A model generated the notes under the pieces. It saw nothing but the letters and a program-made list of their open reading frames with translations. It ran no database searches and was not told the DNA's origin. A stretch of 58,120 bases of DNA, taken from contig CADBBQ010000008.1 of NCBI GenBank assembly GCA_902793005.1, positions 1 to 58,120 of the forward strand, read 5' to 3'. A program made the position numbers and the translations under genes. This document shows positions 51,078 to 58,120 of this stretch, piece after piece (position 1 is the stretch's first letter; each line of letters starts with the position of its first letter). This DNA is from an uncultured Pseudomonadota bacterium (GTDB lineage Bacteria; Pseudomonadota; Alphaproteobacteria; Rs-D84).

Positions 51078-53629
51078 AAAGAATAATTTGCGCATTGTTT
51101 GGTGTTGTGGTGTCTGTGTCTGCGTTCGCGGATGGGGTGAAATCTGGTGGGGTGGCCGGGTATCGGACCGCGTCCCCGGAAATGTGGATACCGCGTTCTT
51201 TCTTTTTAAGTTTATCGCCAAATGGAAATTTAACCCAGGCCGCGATTGATGCAATGTTGGAAAAATATGATGAATTGGCGGAAACCGAAGAATCCGAGGT
51301 TGGTCGTTCATCGTTGGATGGTTCGTATTTTATTTATAAAGAGGGACAAAATCCATTAACGGTTCAAGATTTAAATGCTATTTGTTTGGCGGGTGGATTA
51401 ACAAACAAAGATGATTGTCGCAGGTATGTTGTAAACCCAATTCGTGAAATGTTAGGCAGAATAACTTATCACAATGTGTGTATGGGTGATACTTTGACGG
51501 GTGGAACAAACCATTGTGTGGATAATGTGTTTGTCAAAGATTATACATATAATACCCAGGAAACATTGGATCAAAAAGATTTTGTCGGTAAAACCGGTGG
51601 GTATAATCCGCACGGTAATGATGCACTAATTGGTGGAACAAAATTTGTCAGAACCCATAGCCACGAACATAGTGGTAATAATCAATATGCCCAAGATGTT
51701 AATGTTTCTGAATGGACGGCGTATGGTCTGGCGATTGAGTATGCACGTGCGCGTGGACACAGTGTTATATGCAGTTCGGAAATAAGTGATGATTGGATAA
51801 AATGCACTACGCCGGATAATAAACATTATTATTCCTTTAAATTTGCAGGCACGCATAATACATCTGATTCAACAATTGAAGAAAATATTATCAGGGGAAT
51901 TTGTGCATTAACAGAATCAAATTATGTGAAAAACGATTGTTTGATACGCAATCGAACCCGCGAAGATCAATGTCGTGCTGGGTGCGATGTTGGGTGTGCG
52001 TCGGGCTATGCGTCGGGCAAGGCGGTTGCGGATATGATATCTAAATTTAGTTTGAAATCGTCGTATTCCAGTGGTAATGGTGATGGCGCAAATTATTGTC
52101 GTATGTGGATGCCGGGAATTTGGGCCGGTGGTGACGCGTGGAATGGTGATATTCGGATGTATCCGGGATACGAATATATGTCAACCGCATTCAGGGAGAT
52201 TCAAACTGTATTTGATGTAAATTTGATAAAAACATTAAGAACCTATGTGGAATTGCAAGGAATTGCGGTTAATTCGTTCGATTGCAAATACGGAACAAAG
52301 ACGTATGCTGATAATTTGGCGTCTGGTATGGCCGGAAAGCCAGAAGATGTGGTGACGTGCAGCGTAAACGGTACGGATGTTGATTTTGTGTTTGACGATG
52401 TGTACGAGGGTACAGAGTGGGCCAAAGAAATTGGTAAATCTGGTATGAAATGTATGTTGTTGCCGCGTAAATCTGGTGGGACGGCGTCATTTGATGGAAA
52501 ATATTGTGTTGGTCCAAAAAATGAAGCCGCCTGTGCGGAATTAGGTAGACAGGTTTCTGGGGGAACCCGTTGGGATGAAGAGGCCGGCAAGTGTGTATTA
52601 AATGATGCGGCGATGGTCAAAAATATACAAACAACGGTGACGGTTGCTGGTGGAACGGCGTTTGTTGTTGGAATGACTGTGTTAAGTGGTGGTTCGTTGG
52701 GATTTGTTTTCTTGGAAGCAGGTGTGGGCCTGGGCACGGATTTGGCGTTCGAGGGGATAAATCGTTTTTATGAAACCCGTCCAAATAAACGTGCCACAGA
52801 ATTTGTCGAGGCCGCCCAGGCGTGTAAAATTCCGGACGGTGTGTCGGAATGTTCGGCATCGCAAAAACAATGTGCCAAAGATGTGTTTACAAAGTTTTTC
52901 CGTACTCTGGATGAAGTTATGGGTGATTTGAATGACGAACAATTGGATTTTGTTGATAAAGCAATGGCAAATCTGGGACAGTGTGGTTTTTCTGATACTG
53001 AAATAGAAAATATGTTGTCGGAAAGTATGCCATTGACCGAAGATGTGTTTGTTGGAAATCTTGAAAAAGCGATATTTTTTAGCGGGTTTATATTCTCGCC
53101 TAAAACTATAGGTGCCAAGTTTACGCGTTTTACGCGTACGCGACGGATATTTAAACAGTTTAACAAAACGTATAAAATAGAAAAAACTACCCGGGCCGGA
53201 TATAATATCGGACGTCTGGATGTGGATGGGATTGATGCGGAAAGTTTGAAAAGTATTCGTCGTGAGTTGGGTGATAAAGGTTTTTGGGTTGAAAAAGAAG
53301 TGGCCGGAAAGAAAACACTGGATTTTTCAACGGAAAAGTTTTTGGATGATGCGGTCGCGCCAGCAGATGGAAAACGTCTGCAAAAAATTGGCCAAGGTGT
53401 AATGTTGAGTGGTGGCGCCGCGGGATATGGTGGGTATCGACTGTTTGAATCGTTTGTTGGTGGAGGTAATAAGGGTGGTAACTCCTCTGATGGTGATGAG
53501 AATAATTCAGATAATAACACTGATAACGGTAATACAACTGATAACACTAATAACAATAACGATGGTGGTGCGGTTATATTAGATAATGTTGGTGATACTA
53601 TCAGGGGTGGAGGTGTTGTGCCGTTATGA
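51074..53629 (+). CDS. Large secreted Cys-rich protein of unknown function, second of a coupled pair
   Basis: No family is recognised. The 851-residue product starts at ATG 51074 with a signal peptide (MKRIICALFGVVVSVSAFA). It has about 25 cysteines in the first 620 residues, including CRAGCDVGC, implying many disulphides; one glycine-rich hydrophobic hairpin (about 525-555); a charged helical part; a second hydrophobic segment (about 775-795, GVMLSGGAAGYGGYRLF); and an Asn/Asp/Thr-rich tail (about 800-835). The Cys load points to an oxidising compartment or the cell surface. Coupling to the 50148 gene suggests a two-component envelope assembly; this is inference. Confidence 0.72.
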   Translation: MKRIICALFGVVVSVSAFADGVKSGGVAGYRTASPEMWIPRSFFLSLSPNGNLTQAAIDAMLEKYDELAETEESEVGRSSLDGSYFIYKEGQNPLTVQDLNAICLAGGLTNKDDCRRYVVNPIREMLGRITYHNVCMGDTLTGGTNHCVDNVFVKDYTYNTQETLDQKDFVGKTGGYNPHGNDALIGGTKFVRTHSHEHSGNNQYAQDVNVSEWTAYGLAIEYARARGHSVICSSEISDDWIKCTTPDNKHYYSFKFAGTHNTSDSTIEENIIRGICALTESNYVKNDCLIRNRTREDQCRAGCDVGCASGYASGKAVADMISKFSLKSSYSSGNGDGANYCRMWMPGIWAGGDAWNGDIRMYPGYEYMSTAFREIQTVFDVNLIKTLRTYVELQGIAVNSFDCKYGTKTYADNLASGMAGKPEDVVTCSVNGTDVDFVFDDVYEGTEWAKEIGKSGMKCMLLPRKSGGTASFDGKYCVGPKNEAACAELGRQVSGGTRWDEEAGKCVLNDAAMVKNIQTTVTVAGGTAFVVGMTVLSGGSLGFVFLEAGVGLGTDLAFEGINRFYETRPNKRATEFVEAAQACKIPDGVSECSASQKQCAKDVFTKFFRTLDEVMGDLNDEQLDFVDKAMANLGQCGFSDTEIENMLSESMPLTEDVFVGNLEKAIFFSGFIFSPKTIGAKFTRFTRTRRIFKQFNKTYKIEKTTRAGYNIGRLDVDGIDAESLKSIRRELGDKGFWVEKEVAGKKTLDFSTEKFLDDAVAPADGKRLQKIGQGVMLSGGAAGYGGYRLFESFVGGGNKGGNSSDGDENNSDNNTDNGNTTDNTNNNNDGGAVILDNVGDTIRGGGVVPL

Positions 53630-53643
53630 TTTTTATATCGGTT

Positions 53644-53670
53644 AAAAAAAGCGGGGATTCCCGCTTTTTT
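53644..53670 (+). terminator. Intrinsic terminator before the str operon
   Basis: AAAAAAGCGGG with CCCGCTTTTTT, loop GATT. Confidence 0.92.
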
Positions 53671-53754
53671 GTTGTTTTGGTTTCGCAAAATGGCGGATTT
53701 GGTGGTTTTTTATTTTGACAAGGCGAAAAACCGCGGGTTCTAACAGAAAAATCC

Positions 53755-53783
53755 TTGACAATTTTGATAATGGGGGTTATACT
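53755..53783 (+). promoter_or_regulatory. str operon promoter
   Basis: TTGACA, 17-base spacer, TATACT, with a leader of about 145 bases that includes a CTTTCC/GGAAAG hairpin (53791-53812). A second TTGACA lies at 53715 with a weaker TTCTAA. Confidence 0.85.
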
Positions 53784-53936
53784 GGGTCTGCTTTCCGTGT
53801 AAGTAAGGAAAGTGCAAAAATATACAGAAAACCGGAACTTTTTACAGATTTATAACCAAATGCGTGCATTTGGAATAAGTTTGATAGGGTGGTTTTGTGT
53901 AAACAAAAAAGTAAAGTAAAAACAAAGAGATTTTGA

Positions 53937-54308
53937 ATGCCAACAGTAAATCAACTGATTCGGAAGCCTCGTAAAAAGAAAGTAGTCAAAAGTACTGCGC
54001 CTGATATGATGGCAAGTCCGCAAAAACGTGGTGTTTGCACACGTGTGTACACCACAACACCAAAGAAACCTAACTCGGCACAACGTAAAGTGGCCCGTGT
54101 GAAATTGGCCAATGGACGTGAAGTTACCGCATATATCCCGGGCGAGGGACATAATTTGCAGGAACACAGTGTGGTTATGATTCGTGGTGGTCGTGTAAAG
54201 GACTTACCTGGTGTGAAATATCACATCATCCGTGGTGTTTTGGATACCAAGGGTGTCGAATCAAGAAAACAAGGTCGCTCTTTATATGGGGCAAAAGTTA
54301 AAAAATAA
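53937..54308 (+). CDS. rpsL: 30S ribosomal protein S12
   Basis: S12 sits at the decoding centre and shapes accuracy. The 123-residue product has [32 protein letters not shown] with the wild-type Lys at the streptomycin-resistance position, [14 protein letters not shown] and [16 protein letters not shown] with the second key Lys. So no resistance change is seen. It heads the str operon. Confidence 0.98.
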   Translation: MPTVNQLIRKPRKKKVVKSTAPDMMASPQKRGVCTRVYTTTPKKPNSAQRKVARVKLANGREVTAYIPGEGHNLQEHSVVMIRGGRVKDLPGVKYHIIRGVLDTKGVESRKQGRSLYGAKVKK

Positions 54309-54375
54309 TACATCTGTGATATACAGGTGAGTAATCCGGGGTGAATCCTTGGGTGAAGAAATAAAGGAATAAAAT

Positions 54376-54852
54376 ATGTCAAGACGTAAAGCTGCAACAA
54401 AACGTGAAATTTTACCAGATTCAAAATATAACAATCTGGTTGTTGCGAAATGTATCAATGTTGTTATGTGGGACGGTAAAAAAGAAGTTGCCGAAAACAT
54501 TGTTTATGGTGCATTGGATAAATTGAAAACTTTGGCCAAAGATGGCAAAGATGAATTAAGCCTGTTCTTGGAGGCGGTTGATGCGTTAAAACCATCGGTC
54601 GAGGTCAAGGGGCGTCGTGTTGGTGGTGCAACGTACCAAGTTCCGGTCGAAGTTCGTGCGGATCGTCAACAAACATTGGCTTTGCGTTGGTTGGTTATGT
54701 TTGCCCGTAAACGTGGTGAACGTTCTATGCAGGAACGTTTGTTCGCGGAATTGCGTGATGCTTTGAATGGTACCGGTGGTGCGTTCAAAAAGAAAATCGA
54801 TACACATAAAATGGCAGAAGCGAATAAAGCGTTTGCTCATTTCCGTTGGTAA
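54376..54852 (+). CDS. rpsG: 30S ribosomal protein S7
   Basis: S7 nucleates assembly of the 30S head and touches the E site. The 158-residue product has [33 protein letters not shown], the conserved [22 protein letters not shown] and [14 protein letters not shown]. Length matches the family. Ribosome site AAAGGA precedes the ATG. Confidence 0.98.
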   Translation: MSRRKAATKREILPDSKYNNLVVAKCINVVMWDGKKEVAENIVYGALDKLKTLAKDGKDELSLFLEAVDALKPSVEVKGRRVGGATYQVPVEVRADRQQTLALRWLVMFARKRGERSMQERLFAELRDALNGTGGAFKKKIDTHKMAEANKAFAHFRW

Positions 54853-54876
54853 TATTTACAAGAAAAGGAAAGATAA

Positions 54877-56958
54877 ATGTCTGTTGGAAAAACCGCCCCA
54901 TTACATATGTACCGTAACATAGGAATTATGGCGCATATTGACGCGGGTAAAACTACTACATCGGAACGTATTTTGTTCTATACAGGTAAAACATATAAAA
55001 TTGGTGAAGTGCACGATGGTGCCGCGACAATGGACTGGATGGTTCAAGAACAAGAACGCGGTATTACAATTACATCGGCGGCGACAACGTGCTTTTGGCG
55101 TGATCATCGTATCAATTTGATTGATACGCCGGGACACGTGGACTTTACAATGGAAGTGGAACGTTCGTTGCGCGTGTTGGACGGTGCGGTTGCGGTGTTT
55201 GAATCTGTGTCGGGCGTGCAACCACAATCTGAAACAGTATGGCGTCAGGCTGATCGTTATAATGTTCCACGTATTTGTTTTGTGAATAAAATGGACAGAA
55301 CGGGTGCAAATTTCTTCCGTTGTGTTGATATGTTCCGTGAACGTTTGGGTGCAAATCCATTGGTTTTGAATTTCCCAATTGGTCAAGAAGCAGAGTTCAA
55401 GGGTGTTGTTGATGTTTTGGAAATGAAGGGCTTGATTTGGGAAGATGAAACGGGTTCTCATCCGAAGACAGTTGAAATTCCCGAAGAATTAAAGGCCAAG
55501 GCTCAAGAATTACACGACAAATTGATTGAAGAAGCCGTGACCCAAGATGATACGATTATGGAAGAATATATGGAAGGTAAAGTTCCAGATATTGATACAA
55601 TTAAAAAATTGATTCGCAAAGGAACAATTAATCAAAGCTTTAATCCTGTGTTGTGTGGAACGGCATTTAAAAACAAAGGTGTTCAACCATTATTGGATGC
55701 AATTGTTGATTATTTGCCATCGCCTTTGGATATTCCGGCAATCAAAGGAACCAAGAAAGACGGTAAAACACCGGACGAACGTCACGCGGATCCAAAAGAA
55801 CCGTTCAGTGCGTTGGCCTTTAAAGTTGCCAATGACCCGTTTGTTGGTAATTTGATGTTTATCCGTATTTATTCTGGTAAATTGCAATCTGGTTCATATA
55901 TTTACAATTCAACCCGTGATAAACGTGAACGCGTGGGACGTATGTTGTTGATGCACGCGAATACCCGTGAAGAAATCAAAGAAGCGTCTGCGGGTGATAT
56001 TATTACGTTGGTTGGTATGAAGGAAACGATTACCGGGGACACTTTGTGTGATGAAGCGAATCCAATTATTTTGGAAAGTATTCATATTCCAGAACCGGTT
56101 ATGTCTATTGCCGTTGAACCAAAAACCAAGGCTGATATTGAAAAAATGTCGTTGGGCTTGCAAGCGTTGGCCAAAGAAGATCCGTCTTTCCGTGTGTCGG
56201 TTGACGAAGAATCTGGTCAAACGATTTTGTCGGGTGTTGGTGAATTGCATTTGGAAATTTTGGTTGACCGTTTGTTGCGTGAATTCAAAGTTGATGTTAA
56301 CGTCGGCGAACCACGTATTGCATATCGTGAAACATTCCGTAAACCTGTGACCGAAGAATATACTCATAAAAAACAGTCTGGTGGTTCGGGTCAATATGCC
56401 CAGGTTAAAATTGAATTTGAACCATTGGAACCGGGTTCAGGTTATGAATTTGAAAACAAAATCGTTGGTGGTGCGATTCCAAAAGAATACATCCCTGGCG
56501 TTGAAAAGGGTTTAAAGATAGCACAACAAACAGGTGTTTTGATTGGCTATCCAACTGTGGATTTCAAGGCGACATTGGTTGATGGTAAATATCACGAAGT
56601 TGACTCTAATGTGTTGTGCTTTGAAATTGCGGCGCGTGCGTGCTTCCGTGAAGCAATGAAAAAAGCATCGCCAAAATTATTGGAACCGATTATGAAGCTT
56701 TCGGTTAATACACCGGAAGAATACGTCGGTGACATTATCGGTGACTTGAACAGTCGTCGTGGTCAAATCAATGGAATTGAAAGCCAATTTGGCAATCAGG
56801 TTATTTCTGCGTTTGTACCGTTGGCGAATTTGTTCGGTTACGTAAAAACCCTGCGTTCTTTGTCTCAGGGACGCGCAAATCCGTATATGGAATTGTCGCA
56901 TTATGACGAAGTACCGCAAAATGTTGCCGATGAAGTCATAAAGAAAATGACAAAATAA
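54877..56958 (+). CDS. fusA: Elongation factor G
   Basis: EF-G is the translocase GTPase. The 693-residue product has [14 protein letters not shown] (G1), [15 protein letters not shown] (G2), DTPGHVDF (G3), NKMDR (G4), and the five-domain set of EF-G1, ending with domain [33 protein letters not shown]. Ribosome site AAAGGAAAG precedes the ATG. It sits between rpsG and tuf as usual. Confidence 0.98.
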   Translation: MSVGKTAPLHMYRNIGIMAHIDAGKTTTSERILFYTGKTYKIGEVHDGAATMDWMVQEQERGITITSAATTCFWRDHRINLIDTPGHVDFTMEVERSLRVLDGAVAVFESVSGVQPQSETVWRQADRYNVPRICFVNKMDRTGANFFRCVDMFRERLGANPLVLNFPIGQEAEFKGVVDVLEMKGLIWEDETGSHPKTVEIPEELKAKAQELHDKLIEEAVTQDDTIMEEYMEGKVPDIDTIKKLIRKGTINQSFNPVLCGTAFKNKGVQPLLDAIVDYLPSPLDIPAIKGTKKDGKTPDERHADPKEPFSALAFKVANDPFVGNLMFIRIYSGKLQSGSYIYNSTRDKRERVGRMLLMHANTREEIKEASAGDIITLVGMKETITGDTLCDEANPIILESIHIPEPVMSIAVEPKTKADIEKMSLGLQALAKEDPSFRVSVDEESGQTILSGVGELHLEILVDRLLREFKVDVNVGEPRIAYRETFRKPVTEEYTHKKQSGGSGQYAQVKIEFEPLEPGSGYEFENKIVGGAIPKEYIPGVEKGLKIAQQTGVLIGYPTVDFKATLVDGKYHEVDSNVLCFEIAARACFREAMKKASPKLLEPIMKLSVNTPEEYVGDIIGDLNSRRGQINGIESQFGNQVISAFVPLANLFGYVKTLRSLSQGRANPYMELSHYDEVPQNVADEVIKKMTK

Positions 56959-56980
56959 AAAAAGATTGCGATTTTTGATT

Positions 56981-57022
56981 TCTGGTTTATGATTGTATTC
57001 GAAACCAGATTTCGGAAATCTG
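56981..57022 (+). promoter_or_regulatory. Mutually exclusive hairpins between fusA and tuf
   Basis: TCTGGTTT (56981-56988) can pair with AAACCAGA (57002-57009), while CAGATTTC (57006-57013) can pair with GAAATCTG (57015-57022). The two share CAGA, so only one forms. There is no T tract. Confidence 0.45.
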
Positions 57023-57052
57023 TTTAACAAAACCTTATAAGGAGAATAAACT

Positions 57053-58120
57053 ATGGCAAAAGAAAAATATGTAAGAACCAAGCCACACGTCAATATTGGT
57101 ACTATTGGTCACGTTGACCACGGTAAAACAACTTTGACGGCTGCTATTGTGCACTATTATGGTGTTGGTATTGACGCACAAAAAGGCGTTGATCAAATCG
57201 ATAATGCACCAGAAGAAAAAGCACGTGGTATAACAATTAACACTGCACACGTGGAATATGAAACAGAACATCGTCACTATGCACACGTTGACTGCCCAGG
57301 ACACGCGGACTATGTTAAAAATATGATTACCGGTGCGGCGCAAATGGACGGTGCGATTTTGGTCGTTGCGGCAACTGATGGTCCAATGCCACAAACACGC
57401 GAACACATCTTGTTGGCTCGCCAGGTGGGTATTCCAAAAATCGTCGTGTATTTGAACAAATGCGATTTGGCGAACGATCCTGAATTGTTGGAATTGGTTG
57501 AAATGGAAATTCGTGAATTGTTGTCTGCAAATGACTTTGATGGTGACAACGCTCCAATTATCCGTGGTTCAGCTATTTCTGCATTGGAAGGTAAATCTGA
57601 TGGTTTGGGTAAAGAATCTATTGATGCTTTGTTGGCTGCATGTGATTCATACATCCCATTACCAGATCGTCCAGTTGATAAACCATTCTTGATGCCAATC
57701 GAAGACGTGTTCTCTATCACAGGTCGTGGTACAGTGGTAACAGGTCGTATCGAATCTGGTGTTATCAAAGTAGGTGACGAATGCGAAATCGTAGGTTTGA
57801 AACCAACACAAAAAACAACAGTAACTGGCGTTGAAATGTTCCGCAAATTGTTGGATCAAGGTGAAGCCGGTGATAACGTTGGTTTGTTGTTGCGTGGAAC
57901 AAAGAAAGAAGAAGTCGAACGTGGTCAAATTATCTGCAAACCAGGTTCTATTACACCACACACAGACTTTGAAGCTGAAGTTTATATTTTGACGAAAGAA
58001 GAAGGTGGCCGTCATACAGCATTCTTCTCTAACTATCGTCCACAATTCTATTTCAGCACAACAGACGTAACAGGTACAATTACTTTGCCAGCAGACAAAG
58101 AAATGGTCTTGCCAGGTGAT
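57053..58120 (+). CDS. tuf: Elongation factor Tu, 3' partial
   Basis: EF-Tu delivers aminoacyl-tRNA to the ribosome. The start ATG 57053 follows AAGGAG; the frame runs off the right edge at residue 356 without a stop. Seen: [14 protein letters not shown] (G1), [17 protein letters not shown] (G2), [26 protein letters not shown] (G3), NKCD (G4), then domain II and part of domain III. About 40 residues are missing at the C-terminus. Codon use is more restricted than elsewhere, as expected for high expression. Confidence 0.98.
   Translation, partial: MAKEKYVRTKPHVNIGTIGHVDHGKTTLTAAIVHYYGVGIDAQKGVDQIDNAPEEKARGITINTAHVEYETEHRHYAHVDCPGHADYVKNMITGAAQMDGAILVVAATDGPMPQTREHILLARQVGIPKIVVYLNKCDLANDPELLELVEMEIRELLSANDFDGDNAPIIRGSAISALEGKSDGLGKESIDALLAACDSYIPLPDRPVDKPFLMPIEDVFSITGRGTVVTGRIESGVIKVGDECEIVGLKPTQKTTVTGVEMFRKLLDQGEAGDNVGLLLRGTKKEEVERGQIICKPGSITPHTDFEAEVYILTKEEGGRHTAFFSNYRPQFYFSTTDVTGTITLPADKEMVLPGD

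Noticed and set aside
53715..53740. Second str promoter TTGACA-17-TTCTAA
   Set aside because: The -10 is weak; the downstream TTGACA-17-TATACT is clearly better, so it is only mentioned there.
54901..55461. A 186-codon minus-strand frame inside fusA
   Set aside because: It is the antisense shadow of a strongly conserved gene, with His/Arg/Phe-rich composition typical of such shadows.

Overview
The window reads as chromosome of an AT-leaning alphaproteobacterium, probably an uncultured host-associated lineage. Reasons: LpxI-type lipid A hydrolase, the ftsE-ftsX-ydcF-plsC order, the acpP-fabF-mltG set, TolB, lysine-type EF-P, and housekeeping genes that look alphaproteobacterial, combined with many secreted tail-fibre-like or lectin-like proteins. 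The taxonomic guess is inference; no rRNA is present. Standard code, no CRISPR, no prophage block.

Layout. 1-2.4 kb: 3' part of a secreted lectin-like gene, then a hairpin-ended repeat. 2.4-5.5 kb: rpsT, plsY, a secreted unknown, dprA. 5.5-10.9 kb: dnaA with a long leader, two inverted-repeat elements, parE, dnaJ. 10.9-19.5 kb: pgsA and uvrC (minus), an orphan pilin-like gene, an rluC-like synthase, an AsmA-like gene, a diadenylate cyclase, dnaN, ppa. 19.6-25.2 kb: efp, small envelope proteins, fba, an orphan VirB2-like pilin, a ribbon-helix-helix regulator with its own operator, tolB and a secreted nuclease. 25.2-30.1 kb (minus): a lectin-like protein, plsC, ydcF-like, ftsX, ftsE. 30.2-34 kb: a beta-barrel and a 948-residue repeat protein. 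34.3-37.4 kb: solo HTH, lpxI, an RlmD-like methyltransferase and a DUF4258/HTH toxin-antitoxin pair. 37.4-41.2 kb: two divergent paralogous surface genes with a repeat/GIY-YIG cassette between them. 41.2-48.9 kb: rbfA, a SNARE-associated membrane protein, lepA, a decayed integrase, acpP, fabF, tRNA-Pro, an inserted radical SAM gene, mltG. 49-53.6 kb: a beta-barrel and a translationally coupled secreted pair. 53.7 kb to the end: the str operon rpsL-rpsG-fusA-tuf, with tuf cut by the window edge.

Most notable observations: (1) long hairpins after both dnaA and dnaN whose stems are unrelated in sequence yet self-complementary, while their apical 22 bases are nearly the same; (2) a small GIY-YIG nuclease gene packed between two direct copies of a hairpin-ended, covarying 250-base repeat that also occurs alone at 2.1 kb; (3) a DnaA that keeps Walker motifs and the DNA-binding signature but seems to lack the arginine finger and sensor-II arginine; (4) a c-di-AMP synthase in an alphaproteobacterial context; (5) six genes whose near-consensus promoters abut the start codon, implying leaderless mRNAs; (6) a shared Cys-x5-Cys module in four otherwise different secreted proteins.
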